A stretch of 16,641 bases of DNA from an uncultured Flavobacteriales bacterium (GCA_905479845.1 CAJQOB010000383.1:1-16641); one strand, 5' to 3'; positions 7,080 to 14,860 are shown, counted from the stretch's first letter. The notes: generated from the sequence alone by a model not told the origin. Program-made: numbers and translations.

Positions 7080-8138
7080 ATGACACGAAATATCTTCAAA
7101 AATGATCAACTGCAGAAGCAATTTGACGAAAAAGGCTTCGTGAAGCTTTCTATGCTTGAAAAAGAGGAAGTAGAGAATTTACGGAATTACTATATCGACC
7201 AAGAGTTTGATAACAAGATCGAAGCCGGGTTCCATATCAGCTTGGATAATCAGAATGAAGACCTAGTAAAGGAGGTTGGATCGAAAATCAAAGACGTACT
7301 TGCTCCAAAAACGACGGCATTATTAAAGGATTGCCAGATTTTTACTGCGAGCTACGTAATCAAAGAACCCGGTTTACAAAATATTGTTCCTCCACATCAG
7401 GATTGGACGTTTGTAGACGAAAATGAATTCTGTTCGGCAACTGTCTGGACGGCTTTGGTGGATGTGTCTGAACAGAACGGGGCTCTTGGTGTCATTCCTG
7501 GGAGCCACAAGATTTTTAATCATAAACGTTCTTCACCATCACCTCAATCGAAATCGCCATTGGCAGATCATATTTTTACCTTGTTCCCATTCGTAGAAGT
7601 GATTGAAATGAAGGCTGGTGAAAGTCTCATTTTTGACAATCGCTTGATACATGCTTCGCCGCCGAATCTATCCGATCAGGCGAGAATTGCTGTAGGAATA
7701 GGGATTACGCAGAGTGAAGCGAAATTGAAGCACTTTTATCAGAATCCGTCATCAGGGAAATTGGAAGAATACGATGTAGATCAAAGCTTCTATACGTGGT
7801 TCAATAACAAACGACTTTCTGATTTGTTTGATGCTGAGAAGTCCCCTGAAGGCTTGAATAAAGTAGGGGAGATTGATCGAGTTGTTCCAAGTTTGACGAA
7901 AGAAGAAATGGAAGCGAAAGTGCAAGAATTGGAAGGGGTAGAATACAATCGCCCATTCATGGAGCGCCTTGCAAAACTGTTCAACTATTCGATGGACGGA
8001 GAAAAGCAAGAGACCGCTGAAGAAATAGTGGAACCCAGTGCAGATGACGAGTGGAAAGATGAACGTACATTTTTCCAAAAGTATTCTCTCGGAAATATTG
8101 TGAGAGAAGTAAGTTGGAGAGTGAAAGGAAGACCATAA
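7080..8138 (+). CDS. PhyH family Fe(II)/2-oxoglutarate dioxygenase, array member 1
   Basis: The 352-aa protein is the first of five consecutive plus-strand paralogs. Its facial triad is complete: His106 and Asp108 in PPHQDW (104-109) and His191 in LIHASPPN (189-196), with Arg202 as the expected 2-oxoglutarate carboxylate ligand. The N-terminus IFKNDQLQKQFDEKGFVKL (5-23) is the shared family opening. The loop after PGSH (140-143) differs from its relatives, having a Ser/Pro-rich stretch (151-160) instead of the RGP motif, so the substrate pocket may differ. The C-terminal third carries a long acidic linker (about 310-327) and a basic-aromatic end containing RTFFQKY. It should hydroxylate a small molecule, acyl chain or sugar in the cytoplasm, with consumption of O2 and 2-oxoglutarate. 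The substrate is unknown; the phytanoyl name is only a family label. It starts 19 nt after the permease gene. Confidence 0.9.
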   Translation: MTRNIFKNDQLQKQFDEKGFVKLSMLEKEEVENLRNYYIDQEFDNKIEAGFHISLDNQNEDLVKEVGSKIKDVLAPKTTALLKDCQIFTASYVIKEPGLQNIVPPHQDWTFVDENEFCSATVWTALVDVSEQNGALGVIPGSHKIFNHKRSSPSPQSKSPLADHIFTLFPFVEVIEMKAGESLIFDNRLIHASPPNLSDQARIAVGIGITQSEAKLKHFYQNPSSGKLEEYDVDQSFYTWFNNKRLSDLFDAEKSPEGLNKVGEIDRVVPSLTKEEMEAKVQELEGVEYNRPFMERLAKLFNYSMDGEKQETAEEIVEPSADDEWKDERTFFQKYSLGNIVREVSWRVKGRP

Positions 8139-8147
8139 TCGAACCGT

Positions 8148-9137
8148 ATGAGAGAGACATTTAAAAATCAAGAATTAGAAGCACGTTTTCAAAAAGACGG
8201 TTATGTTGAAGTGCCATTTTTGAAACCTGAAGAAGTGGAAATGCTGAAAAAGTATTACTTCGACACTCTGGAAGAAAGTGGTGGTAGACTTGGTCCTGAA
8301 GATGAAAAATACCAGTCTGATGCAGAAATCACGTACGATTTTACATTCATTGATAAGAACTCTGATTACAAACAACAAGTGTTCGATATGATCACAAAGT
8401 CGTTTGAAAGTAGAGTAGATCATTACCTAGCTGATTACAAACCAATCATTGCGAATTTCATTCGAAAGAAAGAAGATGGAGGCGAAGTACCATTACACCA
8501 AAACTGGGCGTTTGCCGATGAACATAAATGCGCAACGGTTTCAATTTGGTGTCCGCTAGTTGACAGTAACAAGGAAAATGGAACATTAGAAGTTGTACCC
8601 GGAAGCCACAAGCGTTTTGGCGAGGTTCGTGGACCAATGATCAAATCAGAATTGTTTGGAATTCAACAAGAAATTATCGATAGACACATGGTTCCAGTTG
8701 AAACAAAAGCTGGAAATTCAGTGATTTTAGATGACAGCATCATTCATTATTCTTCTCCGAATCAAACAGATGGCTTGCGTTTAGCGATACAGCTAATTCT
8801 CATTCCAAAGGAAGAGAATTCGATTCACTTCCACATGGATTTGAGCAAAGACCGCTCAACTGTTGAGGTACTTGAGGTTGATAAGGATTTCTACATGAAA
8901 TTCAATCCGTGGAAAAAGCCTTCAGAAGAGATAAAGCGCGTGCGATCGTTCAAGTATGAGCCATTCGACATGACAATTGAGGAATTCGAAGCCAAAATGA
9001 GCCAACCTCGTTTTGACGATCTTTCGGTTAAAAGTCAGAGCGCTGAGGTTCTGGACCACAACACTGAGCCTATCGAAGTGAGGGCTCGACAAACGTCATT
9101 CTGGTCAAAACTAAAATCTAAACTCACCAAAGCATGA
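8148..9137 (+). CDS. PhyH family protein with Asn replacing the metal-binding Asp, array member 2
   Basis: The 329-aa protein keeps the whole PhyH layout: the TFKNQELEARFQKDGYVEVPF opening (from residue 4), PGSHKRF (151-157), RGP (161-163), His200 in IIHYSSPN and Arg211. The HxD motif, however, reads LHQNW (116-120), so the second iron ligand is Asn119 instead of Asp. The codon is AAC, one base from GAC. In this enzyme superfamily the Asp is normally a direct Fe(II) ligand. Loss can abolish activity or, as with the Ala/Gly variants in non-heme halogenases, change it; Asn is less studied. It may be inactive or a partner subunit of a neighbouring paralog. The C-terminus has the linker plus basic tail (SFWSKLKSKLTKA). 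The ORF is intact and overlaps the next gene by 4 nt (ATGA), which argues for maintained expression. Confidence 0.88.
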   Translation: MRETFKNQELEARFQKDGYVEVPFLKPEEVEMLKKYYFDTLEESGGRLGPEDEKYQSDAEITYDFTFIDKNSDYKQQVFDMITKSFESRVDHYLADYKPIIANFIRKKEDGGEVPLHQNWAFADEHKCATVSIWCPLVDSNKENGTLEVVPGSHKRFGEVRGPMIKSELFGIQQEIIDRHMVPVETKAGNSVILDDSIIHYSSPNQTDGLRLAIQLILIPKEENSIHFHMDLSKDRSTVEVLEVDKDFYMKFNPWKKPSEEIKRVRSFKYEPFDMTIEEFEAKMSQPRFDDLSVKSQSAEVLDHNTEPIEVRARQTSFWSKLKSKLTKA

Positions 9138-10081
9138 TTCCTTACGATCAAAAGAAAGGGATTTTCAAAGACCCGAAGCTCCAAAAAGATTTCCATGAAA
9201 ATGGATACGTAATTGTGCCATTTATTTCGTTGGAGCAGATTGACGAATTGTTCGGAGTATACAGATCATGCTACCCAGATGGAGTAGAAGGATTCTTCTC
9301 AACAACCTTTGCGAATAATGTTGATCATCGAGAAAAGGTCAATCGTTCAATCAAAGAAATTTGCATCAAGCAGATCGAAGACCTTTTCGAAAACTATAAG
9401 ATTCTATTTTCAAGTTTCATCGTCAAGGCGCCAGGAGAAAGCAGTCGTTTGATCATGCATCAAGACATGACTTTAGTGGATGAAAAACACTACTCTGGAA
9501 TCAATATTTGGTGTCCAATGGTTGATTTAACCGAAACCAACGGAGCGATTGAAGTATTGCCGAAGAGCCACCGTTTCTATGAAACGTATCGCGGTTCTTC
9601 TATTCCAGATATCTACGATAACGTAAAAGACGAAGTAGCCAGTTTGATGCAGCCATGTTATTTGAAGGCAGGAGAGGCGATCATTTTCGATCAGAGCATT
9701 ATTCACAACTCGCCGCCGAATTTATCGGATGCGGAGCGCCCAACGATTAACACCTTCGTAGCTCACAATGATGCGCGAATCAAGATTTGTTATTGGGACA
9801 AAGAGACCTTTGGTGACAACATTGAAATTTTCGAACAGGAAGATGATTTCCTTGAGAAATTTGAAAATTTCGGACACAATATTTTCAGTCGACCGACAAT
9901 TGGCAAGAGCCTAGGATTATTCCCTTATGATTTTCCAAAATTGACCGTAGATCAAATTGAACGAGAATTAGGGGTGAAGATTGAAACAACGACTAAATCA
10001 ACTCCAAAAAAGGAAATGCCTGCAACTCCTGAAAGAAAGCAAAGCTGGATCAAACGATTATTTTCAACCAAGACAGCATGA
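9134..10081 (+). CDS. PhyH family Fe(II)/2-oxoglutarate dioxygenase, array member 3
   Basis: In this 315-aa paralog the active site is complete: His109 and Asp111 in IMHQDM (107-112), His191 in IIHNSPPN (189-196) and Arg202. The conserved VDE (115-117) follows the HxD motif, and LPKSHRF with YRG (142-154) matches its relatives. After the catalytic core it has DDFLEKFENF followed by SRPTIG, a block shared with array member 4 and with the first domain of the minus-strand fusion, and absent from the others. This defines a sub-type. The tail is a Thr/Pro/Lys-rich linker (about 286-302) ending in KQSWIKRLFSTKTA. The ATG overlaps the previous stop by 4 nt, and the stop overlaps the next start in the same way, so translation is probably coupled. 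Substrate unknown. Confidence 0.9.
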   Translation: MIPYDQKKGIFKDPKLQKDFHENGYVIVPFISLEQIDELFGVYRSCYPDGVEGFFSTTFANNVDHREKVNRSIKEICIKQIEDLFENYKILFSSFIVKAPGESSRLIMHQDMTLVDEKHYSGINIWCPMVDLTETNGAIEVLPKSHRFYETYRGSSIPDIYDNVKDEVASLMQPCYLKAGEAIIFDQSIIHNSPPNLSDAERPTINTFVAHNDARIKICYWDKETFGDNIEIFEQEDDFLEKFENFGHNIFSRPTIGKSLGLFPYDFPKLTVDQIERELGVKIETTTKSTPKKEMPATPERKQSWIKRLFSTKTA

Positions 10082-10947
10082 AGGAACCAATTTTTAGAAA
10101 TGCCGAAGATCAACGAGCCTTTGACGAAGATGGCTTTGTGAAGATTCCTTTGTTGAGCGAAGAGGAAGTCGACGCCTTGGCACAAATGCGAACGGAATAT
10201 TTTCCAGATAAAGGAAGTGTTTTCTTTTCGTCCAGTTACTTGGATGATTTTAACCTAAAAACAGAAATAAGCAATAAGATTTGTTCTGTGATTGATGAAA
10301 GTCTATCCAAATATTTTCTGAATTATAGATTGATAGGAGCGGCATATTTGATCAAAGGATGTGGAAAGCACAGCGAAATGCCAATGCACCAAGATTGGAC
10401 AATTGTGGATGAACAAGCCTTTTATGCTGCCAATGTATGGATTCCTTTGACGGACACTGATGAACAAAATGGGACTTTGGAATTGATGAAGGGGAGTCAC
10501 AAGTGGAACGAAGCTCTACGTGCACCAACCTTGCCAATGTCATTCGCTGGATTAGAAGATAATCTTAAGCCAAAATTAACCCTTGTACCCGCGAAAAAAG
10601 GGGAAGTGATCATTTTGAATCAAGCGACTATTCACTATTCAAAACCGAATATGACGGACGAAATTCGTCCGGCAATAACAACGGGATTGATCAGTGAAAA
10701 AGCGCCACTGAAATTCCACTATTGGGACAAGGAAAAAAATCAAATTGAGGAATTTGCTCAAGAAGATGATTTCCTCTTGCGATTTGAGAATTTCATGGAC
10801 GCCATTTACAAACGTCCACTCATGGGAACTAGTCAACGATTCTTTGATTACAATATTCCTCGTTGGAATGAAAACGATCTGAATCAACTTACGAATGAAA
10901 AGCCTGAAAAACGCACATTCTTTCAACGAATCTTCGGAACAGCATGA
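10078..10947 (+). CDS. PhyH family Fe(II)/2-oxoglutarate dioxygenase, array member 4
   Basis: This 289-aa paralog is close in layout to array member 3. His104 and Asp106 lie in PMHQDW (102-107), His186 in TIHYSKPN (184-191), and the 2-oxoglutarate Arg is Arg197. The opening IFRNAEDQRAFDEDGFVKIPL (from residue 5) and the KGSHKW block (138-143) are conserved. After the core it shares the QEDDFLLRFENF and KRPLMG pattern with member 3. The linker is short, and the protein ends KRTFFQRIFGTA, almost the same as the end of member 5 (GFFQRLFGAK), although the rest of the two proteins has diverged. Both ends overlap neighbouring genes by 4 nt (ATGA). A soluble cytoplasmic hydroxylase is expected; the tail could hold it at a membrane or partner. 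Confidence 0.9.
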   Translation: MKEPIFRNAEDQRAFDEDGFVKIPLLSEEEVDALAQMRTEYFPDKGSVFFSSSYLDDFNLKTEISNKICSVIDESLSKYFLNYRLIGAAYLIKGCGKHSEMPMHQDWTIVDEQAFYAANVWIPLTDTDEQNGTLELMKGSHKWNEALRAPTLPMSFAGLEDNLKPKLTLVPAKKGEVIILNQATIHYSKPNMTDEIRPAITTGLISEKAPLKFHYWDKEKNQIEEFAQEDDFLLRFENFMDAIYKRPLMGTSQRFFDYNIPRWNENDLNQLTNEKPEKRTFFQRIFGTA

Positions 10948-11807
10948 ACAGAGTAAAATTCCATGAATCTGAATTGACAGATCAACTATCGAATGATGGC
11001 TACGCCGTATTTGATCTGCTGAAAGATCACGATGTTGAGGCGCTAACAGGAATTTTCAATGAGCATCATGTAGCGAATCCTGAGGGGTTTTATGCAACCA
11101 CGCATCTTGATGACAAGGAAAAGAGAAAGACATTAAGTGATCAGGCTATGTCGATTTTGGCTTGTCGAATAGAATCACACTTTGAAAACATTCAGTTGCT
11201 AGGTGGCGCATTCATTTCAAAGGCTCCAGGAGAGAAGGGGATTTTACCGCTTCATCAAGATTGGAATTTAGTAGATGAAAAAGTAGCGCGATCATACAAC
11301 ATGTGGATTCCACTTGTCGACGTGAACGAAACAAATGGGGCAATGAGAATTTTGGTGGGAAGTCATTCCAAACAAGAAACATATCGAGGGCCAAATGTTC
11401 CTCCAGTTTTGTATCCAATTTCAAATGAAGTGGATCAACATATGACCTCACTGAATATGAAAAAGGGCGAAGCGGTGCTTTATGATCATGCCTTGTGGCA
11501 TTCATCTCCTCAAAATCAAACGGATCAATTGCGCTTGGCATTCGTGCTTGGTGTTGTTCCAAAAGAATCGGATTTGAAGTACTATCAGCAAAATGGAGAT
11601 ACCGTTGAGGAATATTCTTCACATCCGAACTTTTTCTTCGAAAACGATCGTGATTCAGGACCCAAGGGATTAGAATTGGTAAGGTCATTCAATCACCCTA
11701 ATTCATTCCTATCGAAGGATGAGTTTGAAAAAGTATACCTCGGAAAGGAAGAGGTGAAACAAGAACCGAAAAAAGGATTTTTCCAACGATTGTTTGGAGC
11801 TAAATAA
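10944..11807 (+). CDS. PhyH family Fe(II)/2-oxoglutarate dioxygenase, array member 5
   Basis: This 287-aa paralog is the last of the plus-strand array. The metal and cosubstrate residues are His104 and Asp106 in PLHQDW (102-107), His186 in LWHSSPQN (184-191) and Arg197. The VGSHSKQETYRGPNVP region (138-153) is conserved with members 2 and 3. After the core it lacks the DDFLxxFxNF block of members 3 and 4 and instead has a LVRSFNHP stretch, like member 2. It ends with the tail GFFQRLFGAK after a short Lys/Glu linker. The start overlaps the preceding gene by 4 nt; the methyltransferase gene begins 6 nt downstream. Its product could supply the hydroxyl that the methyltransferase then methylates, but this is inference from gene order only. 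Confidence 0.9.
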   Translation: MNRVKFHESELTDQLSNDGYAVFDLLKDHDVEALTGIFNEHHVANPEGFYATTHLDDKEKRKTLSDQAMSILACRIESHFENIQLLGGAFISKAPGEKGILPLHQDWNLVDEKVARSYNMWIPLVDVNETNGAMRILVGSHSKQETYRGPNVPPVLYPISNEVDQHMTSLNMKKGEAVLYDHALWHSSPQNQTDQLRLAFVLGVVPKESDLKYYQQNGDTVEEYSSHPNFFFENDRDSGPKGLELVRSFNHPNSFLSKDEFEKVYLGKEEVKQEPKKGFFQRLFGAK

Positions 11808-11813
11808 GAATTA

Positions 11814-12785
11814 ATGACATCAACAGTATCTATCGTATTAATCATTTCTCTTGCCGTGTGTTGCATCGCTTTGGTGATTCTCTTACTCGGAAAAAGGAGT
11901 GCGCAACAAATGTCTTTGAGAGAATCGACAACGGATCATTCAGCAAGACAAGTTGGTGATTTCTACAATGAACAAACAGATAACTTCCTCAAAGTTTATG
12001 GGGAGGTGATTCAGGCTTTCAGAACGACGGACGTCACGAAACTGCTCGATTACCAAATTGAGGCGATTGGTTTCGAAGAAGGTCAGCGGGTACTCGATGC
12101 GGGCTGTGGGGTCTGTGGTCCGGCTAGATATTTCGCCAAGAATGCGGGTGTTCAGGTGGAAGCGATTACCATTTCAGAGGATCAAGTTGAAAAAGGGAGA
12201 AAGTACATTTCTGAGGAAGGATTGGAAGGTAAGGTAAATGTGACTCATGGAGATTATCATCGCTTGGAAGAGTACTACGAGTCAGACAGTTTTGATGTGG
12301 TCTATTTCTTAGAATCGTTCGGACATGCAACCAATCACGAACAGGTGCTTAATTCAGCATGGGGAATGTTGAAACCAGGAGGGAAGCTTTACATTAAGGA
12401 TTTATTCATTAAAGAAGCAGCCATTCAATCTTTGGCAGACGATATCCAAACTGAGGTGAAAAACATCAACGATGCCTATCGATACAACATTGCAGATTTA
12501 TACGAAGTATTGAAATTTGTTCGAAAGAAGGGATATATTTTATCGAGCGTTAAGACAATTGATCTGGCACTGGAAGACTTCGAAAATTTAACGATTTCGA
12601 ATGATTTCCAAGAATTGACAGGAATCAATAAGATTGAAAATTTACAGGAATACGTTTTCCCAGTCGATTTCTTTGAGATAACATGTATTAAACCATGGAA
12701 TGCCTTGGAATTTGGTAACAGCCGCTATTTCCTTCAGAATCTATTCTATATGCAAATGCACAACCGTAAACAGGAGGAGTTGTAA
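11814..12785 (+). CDS. N-terminally membrane-anchored SAM-dependent methyltransferase
   Basis: The 323-aa protein starts with a single hydrophobic segment (about 5-26) followed by GKR, a likely signal anchor with the catalytic domain in the cytoplasm. The class I methyltransferase domain follows: motif I is VLDAGCGVCGPARYFA (93-108), with the SAM-binding glycine loop and Asp95. Then come ITISEDQVEKG (119-129), FDVVYFLESFGH (the region containing the motif IV equivalent) and MLKPGGKLYIKD (post-I to VI region). The SEDQ and GH elements resemble small-molecule and sterol-type methyltransferases. The acceptor is unknown. An O-methylated hydroxyl on the exported glycan or lipid is plausible, because it lies between the oxygenase array and the ATPase and overlaps the ATPase start by 1 nt (TAATG). 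Membrane anchoring is unusual for this fold and would place it beside the exporter. Confidence 0.88.
   Translation: MTSTVSIVLIISLAVCCIALVILLLGKRSAQQMSLRESTTDHSARQVGDFYNEQTDNFLKVYGEVIQAFRTTDVTKLLDYQIEAIGFEEGQRVLDAGCGVCGPARYFAKNAGVQVEAITISEDQVEKGRKYISEEGLEGKVNVTHGDYHRLEEYYESDSFDVVYFLESFGHATNHEQVLNSAWGMLKPGGKLYIKDLFIKEAAIQSLADDIQTEVKNINDAYRYNIADLYEVLKFVRKKGYILSSVKTIDLALEDFENLTISNDFQELTGINKIENLQEYVFPVDFFEITCIKPWNALEFGNSRYFLQNLFYMQMHNRKQEEL
12772..12777 (+). promoter_or_regulatory. Shine-Dalgarno site for the Wzt-type ATPase gene
   Basis: AGGAGG ends 7 nt before the ATG at 12785, inside the end of the methyltransferase gene. The spacing is ideal and confirms the chosen start with its 1-nt overlap. 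Confidence 0.6.
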
Positions 12786-13981
12786 TGGAGGGAAATCAAC
12801 ACAAGGTCTTAGTTTGCGATAATCTTCGGAAGGAATATTTTAACGCAAAGTCTGAAAAAATAATAGCGTTAAATGACGTTTCGTTTGATTTATTCGCTGG
12901 TGAAATAGTGGGTGTTATTGGACGGAATGGATCAGGAAAAAGCACGCTTTTAAAAGTGTTGAGTAAGATTACTGGAGTTACTGATGGGAGTATTTCATAT
13001 GAGGGGAAACTTACATCGATTATTGAAATTGGAACAGGTTTTCATCCTGACTTAACAGGAAAGGAAAACGTTCAAATGAGTGGCCAACTCTTAGGGTTCA
13101 GAACGGATAAGTCGTGCGTCTACAACGCGATCGTTGCATTCAGTGGTTTGGAAGATTTCATGGATATGCCAGTGAAGCATTACTCCAGTGGAATGTATTT
13201 GCGTTTGGCCTTTTCCATTGCTTTTCATTCAAAGATTGATATTCTATTGTTGGATGTGGTTCTCGCCGTTGGTGATGCTGATTTTAGAAGAAAATGCCAC
13301 AACAAAATTCGTGAGTTAAGGACGACTGGAACATCCATCATTTTTGTGAGTCATCAAATGGAACCGATCATTGAGTTTTGCAATCGTTGTTTATGGCTCG
13401 ATAACGGTAAGTGTCAGATGATAGGCAAACCACTAGACGTGGTAGAGGCATATCTAGACTCAACGTTAAATCAAAATGGAAAAATACGCGGTGAGCGTTC
13501 GTCAAAAGAGGAAGGTGTGGTGGATTTGGCGCAATTCGACAGTGAATTCCTGTCGATCAAAAAGTTCGAAATCTACGCAGAAGGCAAGTCGATTAATGAT
13601 CCCATAACGATTGAGGATACTATTATACTGGAATTGGAATGCACTAAATTTTTAGATGAGGACTCATTTGAAATTGTGTATACGCTCACGAATCTTAATA
13701 ACGTACGTGTCCTAACGGATTCATATGGACTTCGCCCAAACTATGAACCGAAAGCACTCAAAACGGGAACCTACAATGTTCGCTGTGTGATTCCTGGAAA
13801 CTTACTGAGTAGAGGTGTATATGAAGTAAGTCTTATGCTGGGTAGGTCAAAGAAATTTGTTAAAGAATCGCACGGATTGAAACGATTTAAGGTACATACG
13901 ATTGAAGGAGCTGAATACGCATTGGAAATAAGTACAATTATCAGACCTCAACTCGATTGGACGATTGAACTAATAGTCTAG
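12785..13981 (+). CDS. wzt: Wzt-type polysaccharide exporter ATPase with C-terminal domain, Walker B Glu replaced
   Basis: In this 398-aa protein the nucleotide-binding domain (about 1-225) has Walker A GRNGSGKST (46-54), the GTGFHPDLTGKENV region typical of glycan exporters (83-96), signature YSSGM (133-137), Walker B ILLLD (153-157) and switch His190 in FVSHQM. The residue after the Walker B Asp is Val158 (codon GTG) where relatives have the catalytic Glu (GAG or GAA), a possible one-base change. The remaining residues (about 245-398) form a beta-rich C-terminal extension like the Wzt carbohydrate-binding domain, which in E. coli O9a recognises the modified end of the finished chain. It partners with the permease at 6245. 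Its stop codon overlaps the stop of the convergent oxygenase gene. Confidence 0.92.
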   Translation: MEGNQHKVLVCDNLRKEYFNAKSEKIIALNDVSFDLFAGEIVGVIGRNGSGKSTLLKVLSKITGVTDGSISYEGKLTSIIEIGTGFHPDLTGKENVQMSGQLLGFRTDKSCVYNAIVAFSGLEDFMDMPVKHYSSGMYLRLAFSIAFHSKIDILLLDVVLAVGDADFRRKCHNKIRELRTTGTSIIFVSHQMEPIIEFCNRCLWLDNGKCQMIGKPLDVVEAYLDSTLNQNGKIRGERSSKEEGVVDLAQFDSEFLSIKKFEIYAEGKSINDPITIEDTIILELECTKFLDEDSFEIVYTLTNLNNVRVLTDSYGLRPNYEPKALKTGTYNVRCVIPGNLLSRGVYEVSLMLGRSKKFVKESHGLKRFKVHTIEGAEYALEISTIIRPQLDWTIELIV

Positions 13982-14859
13982 AAGAAAAAGCGCTTTTTTC
14001 GAATTCCATGTGATCGAAGAAGTTTTTTAAACTCAGCGGGGCCTATCGATTCTGTATTTGCGTAATCAATCGTTGTTTTGTTTATTCCTTTTGGATTAGG
14101 ATCATCTTTTTGATTATTGAAATCATCGTAATGGATGAATAGATCCTCTGGGACGTCGTAGCGATTAACTTCTAGCCCATTAACCGTTGGTTGCCCGTGA
14201 AAGCACATTGTTTCAGCCTCTGTGGGGATAATGTTATTAATGACAGCTGTTCTTGAAGATTCGGAGAAATTGGGCGGCGAATAATGGAGTAGACGGCTAT
14301 CAAAAACCAAGGCTTCGCCAGGTTTTACATGAATTGGTTTTAGGTGTTTTTTTGCTTCCGAGAAATGGTCGGCATACTTCGCTGGAATACCAGCACCTCG
14401 AATGTTCAAAGGAAAACGATGACTTCCCTTGATTGCGAAAAGTGTTCCATTTTCTACAGTGCTTTCCACCAATGGAATCCACAAATTATATGCTCTATAC
14501 TTCCGTTCATCAATGATGCTCCAATCTTGATGCATACGCAGGATTGAATTATCTCCGATCCCTTTCACAAGGAAAAAGTAAGAGAGCATGCGGTGATTTA
14601 CAAACATGGATTGCATAGAAGGTGAGGTCAATTTCTCGAGCCCCATGTGAACCTGTTCTTTGATCGTTAGTTTAGGTATTGATACACTGCCGTAAAACGT
14701 TGATTCGAATTCATGCGGATAGCCTTCCACTGTTTTACAGAGAAAATCATCAACTGCTTTTGTATCAAACTTAGACAAGTTGAGTTTTATGATGCCATCT
14801 TCACGAAGCGTTTCGTTGAGTTCACTATCAGTAAAAACATCAATCCAATTTTCAGTCAT
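13978..14859 (-). CDS. PhyH family Fe(II)/2-oxoglutarate dioxygenase, minus-strand member
   Basis: This 293-aa paralog is on the opposite strand from the main array. The active site is complete: His110 and Asp112 in RMHQDW (108-113), His192 in LLHYSPPN (190-197), and Arg203 for 2-oxoglutarate. The IKGSHRFPLNIRGAGIP block (143-159) matches the loop after the second beta strand in its relatives. The N-terminus is about as long as in the others but more diverged (VFTDSELNETLREDG, 8-22). The C-terminus lacks the long linker and ends KKRFFF, a short form of the shared basic-aromatic tail. It starts 1 nt after the stop of the upstream two-domain paralog, so the two form one transcription unit. It is convergent with the ATPase gene; the two stop codons share the CTAG at 13978-13981. 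Confidence 0.9.
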   Translation of the reverse strand: MTENWIDVFTDSELNETLREDGIIKLNLSKFDTKAVDDFLCKTVEGYPHEFESTFYGSVSIPKLTIKEQVHMGLEKLTSPSMQSMFVNHRMLSYFFLVKGIGDNSILRMHQDWSIIDERKYRAYNLWIPLVESTVENGTLFAIKGSHRFPLNIRGAGIPAKYADHFSEAKKHLKPIHVKPGEALVFDSRLLHYSPPNFSESSRTAVINNIIPTEAETMCFHGQPTVNGLEVNRYDVPEDLFIHYDDFNNQKDDPNPKGINKTTIDYANTESIGPAEFKKLLRSHGIRKKRFFF

Positions 14860-14860
14860 T

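Noticed and set aside
10655..10671. Near-perfect inverted repeat CGGACGAA-A-TTCGTCCG
   Set aside because: It encodes the conserved TDEIRP region of oxygenase member 4 and has a one-base centre with no T-run after it, so a coincidence of codons is more likely than an operator or terminator.
11212..11688. 158-aa open frame on the minus strand
   Set aside because: It lies entirely within oxygenase member 5, has no recognisable motifs and is a shadow of that gene.
7080..11807. Recent tandem DNA repeats or mobile-element duplication in the oxygenase array
   Set aside because: The paralogs share only protein motifs. I see no long direct repeats, insertion-sequence ends or transposase, so the duplications are old.
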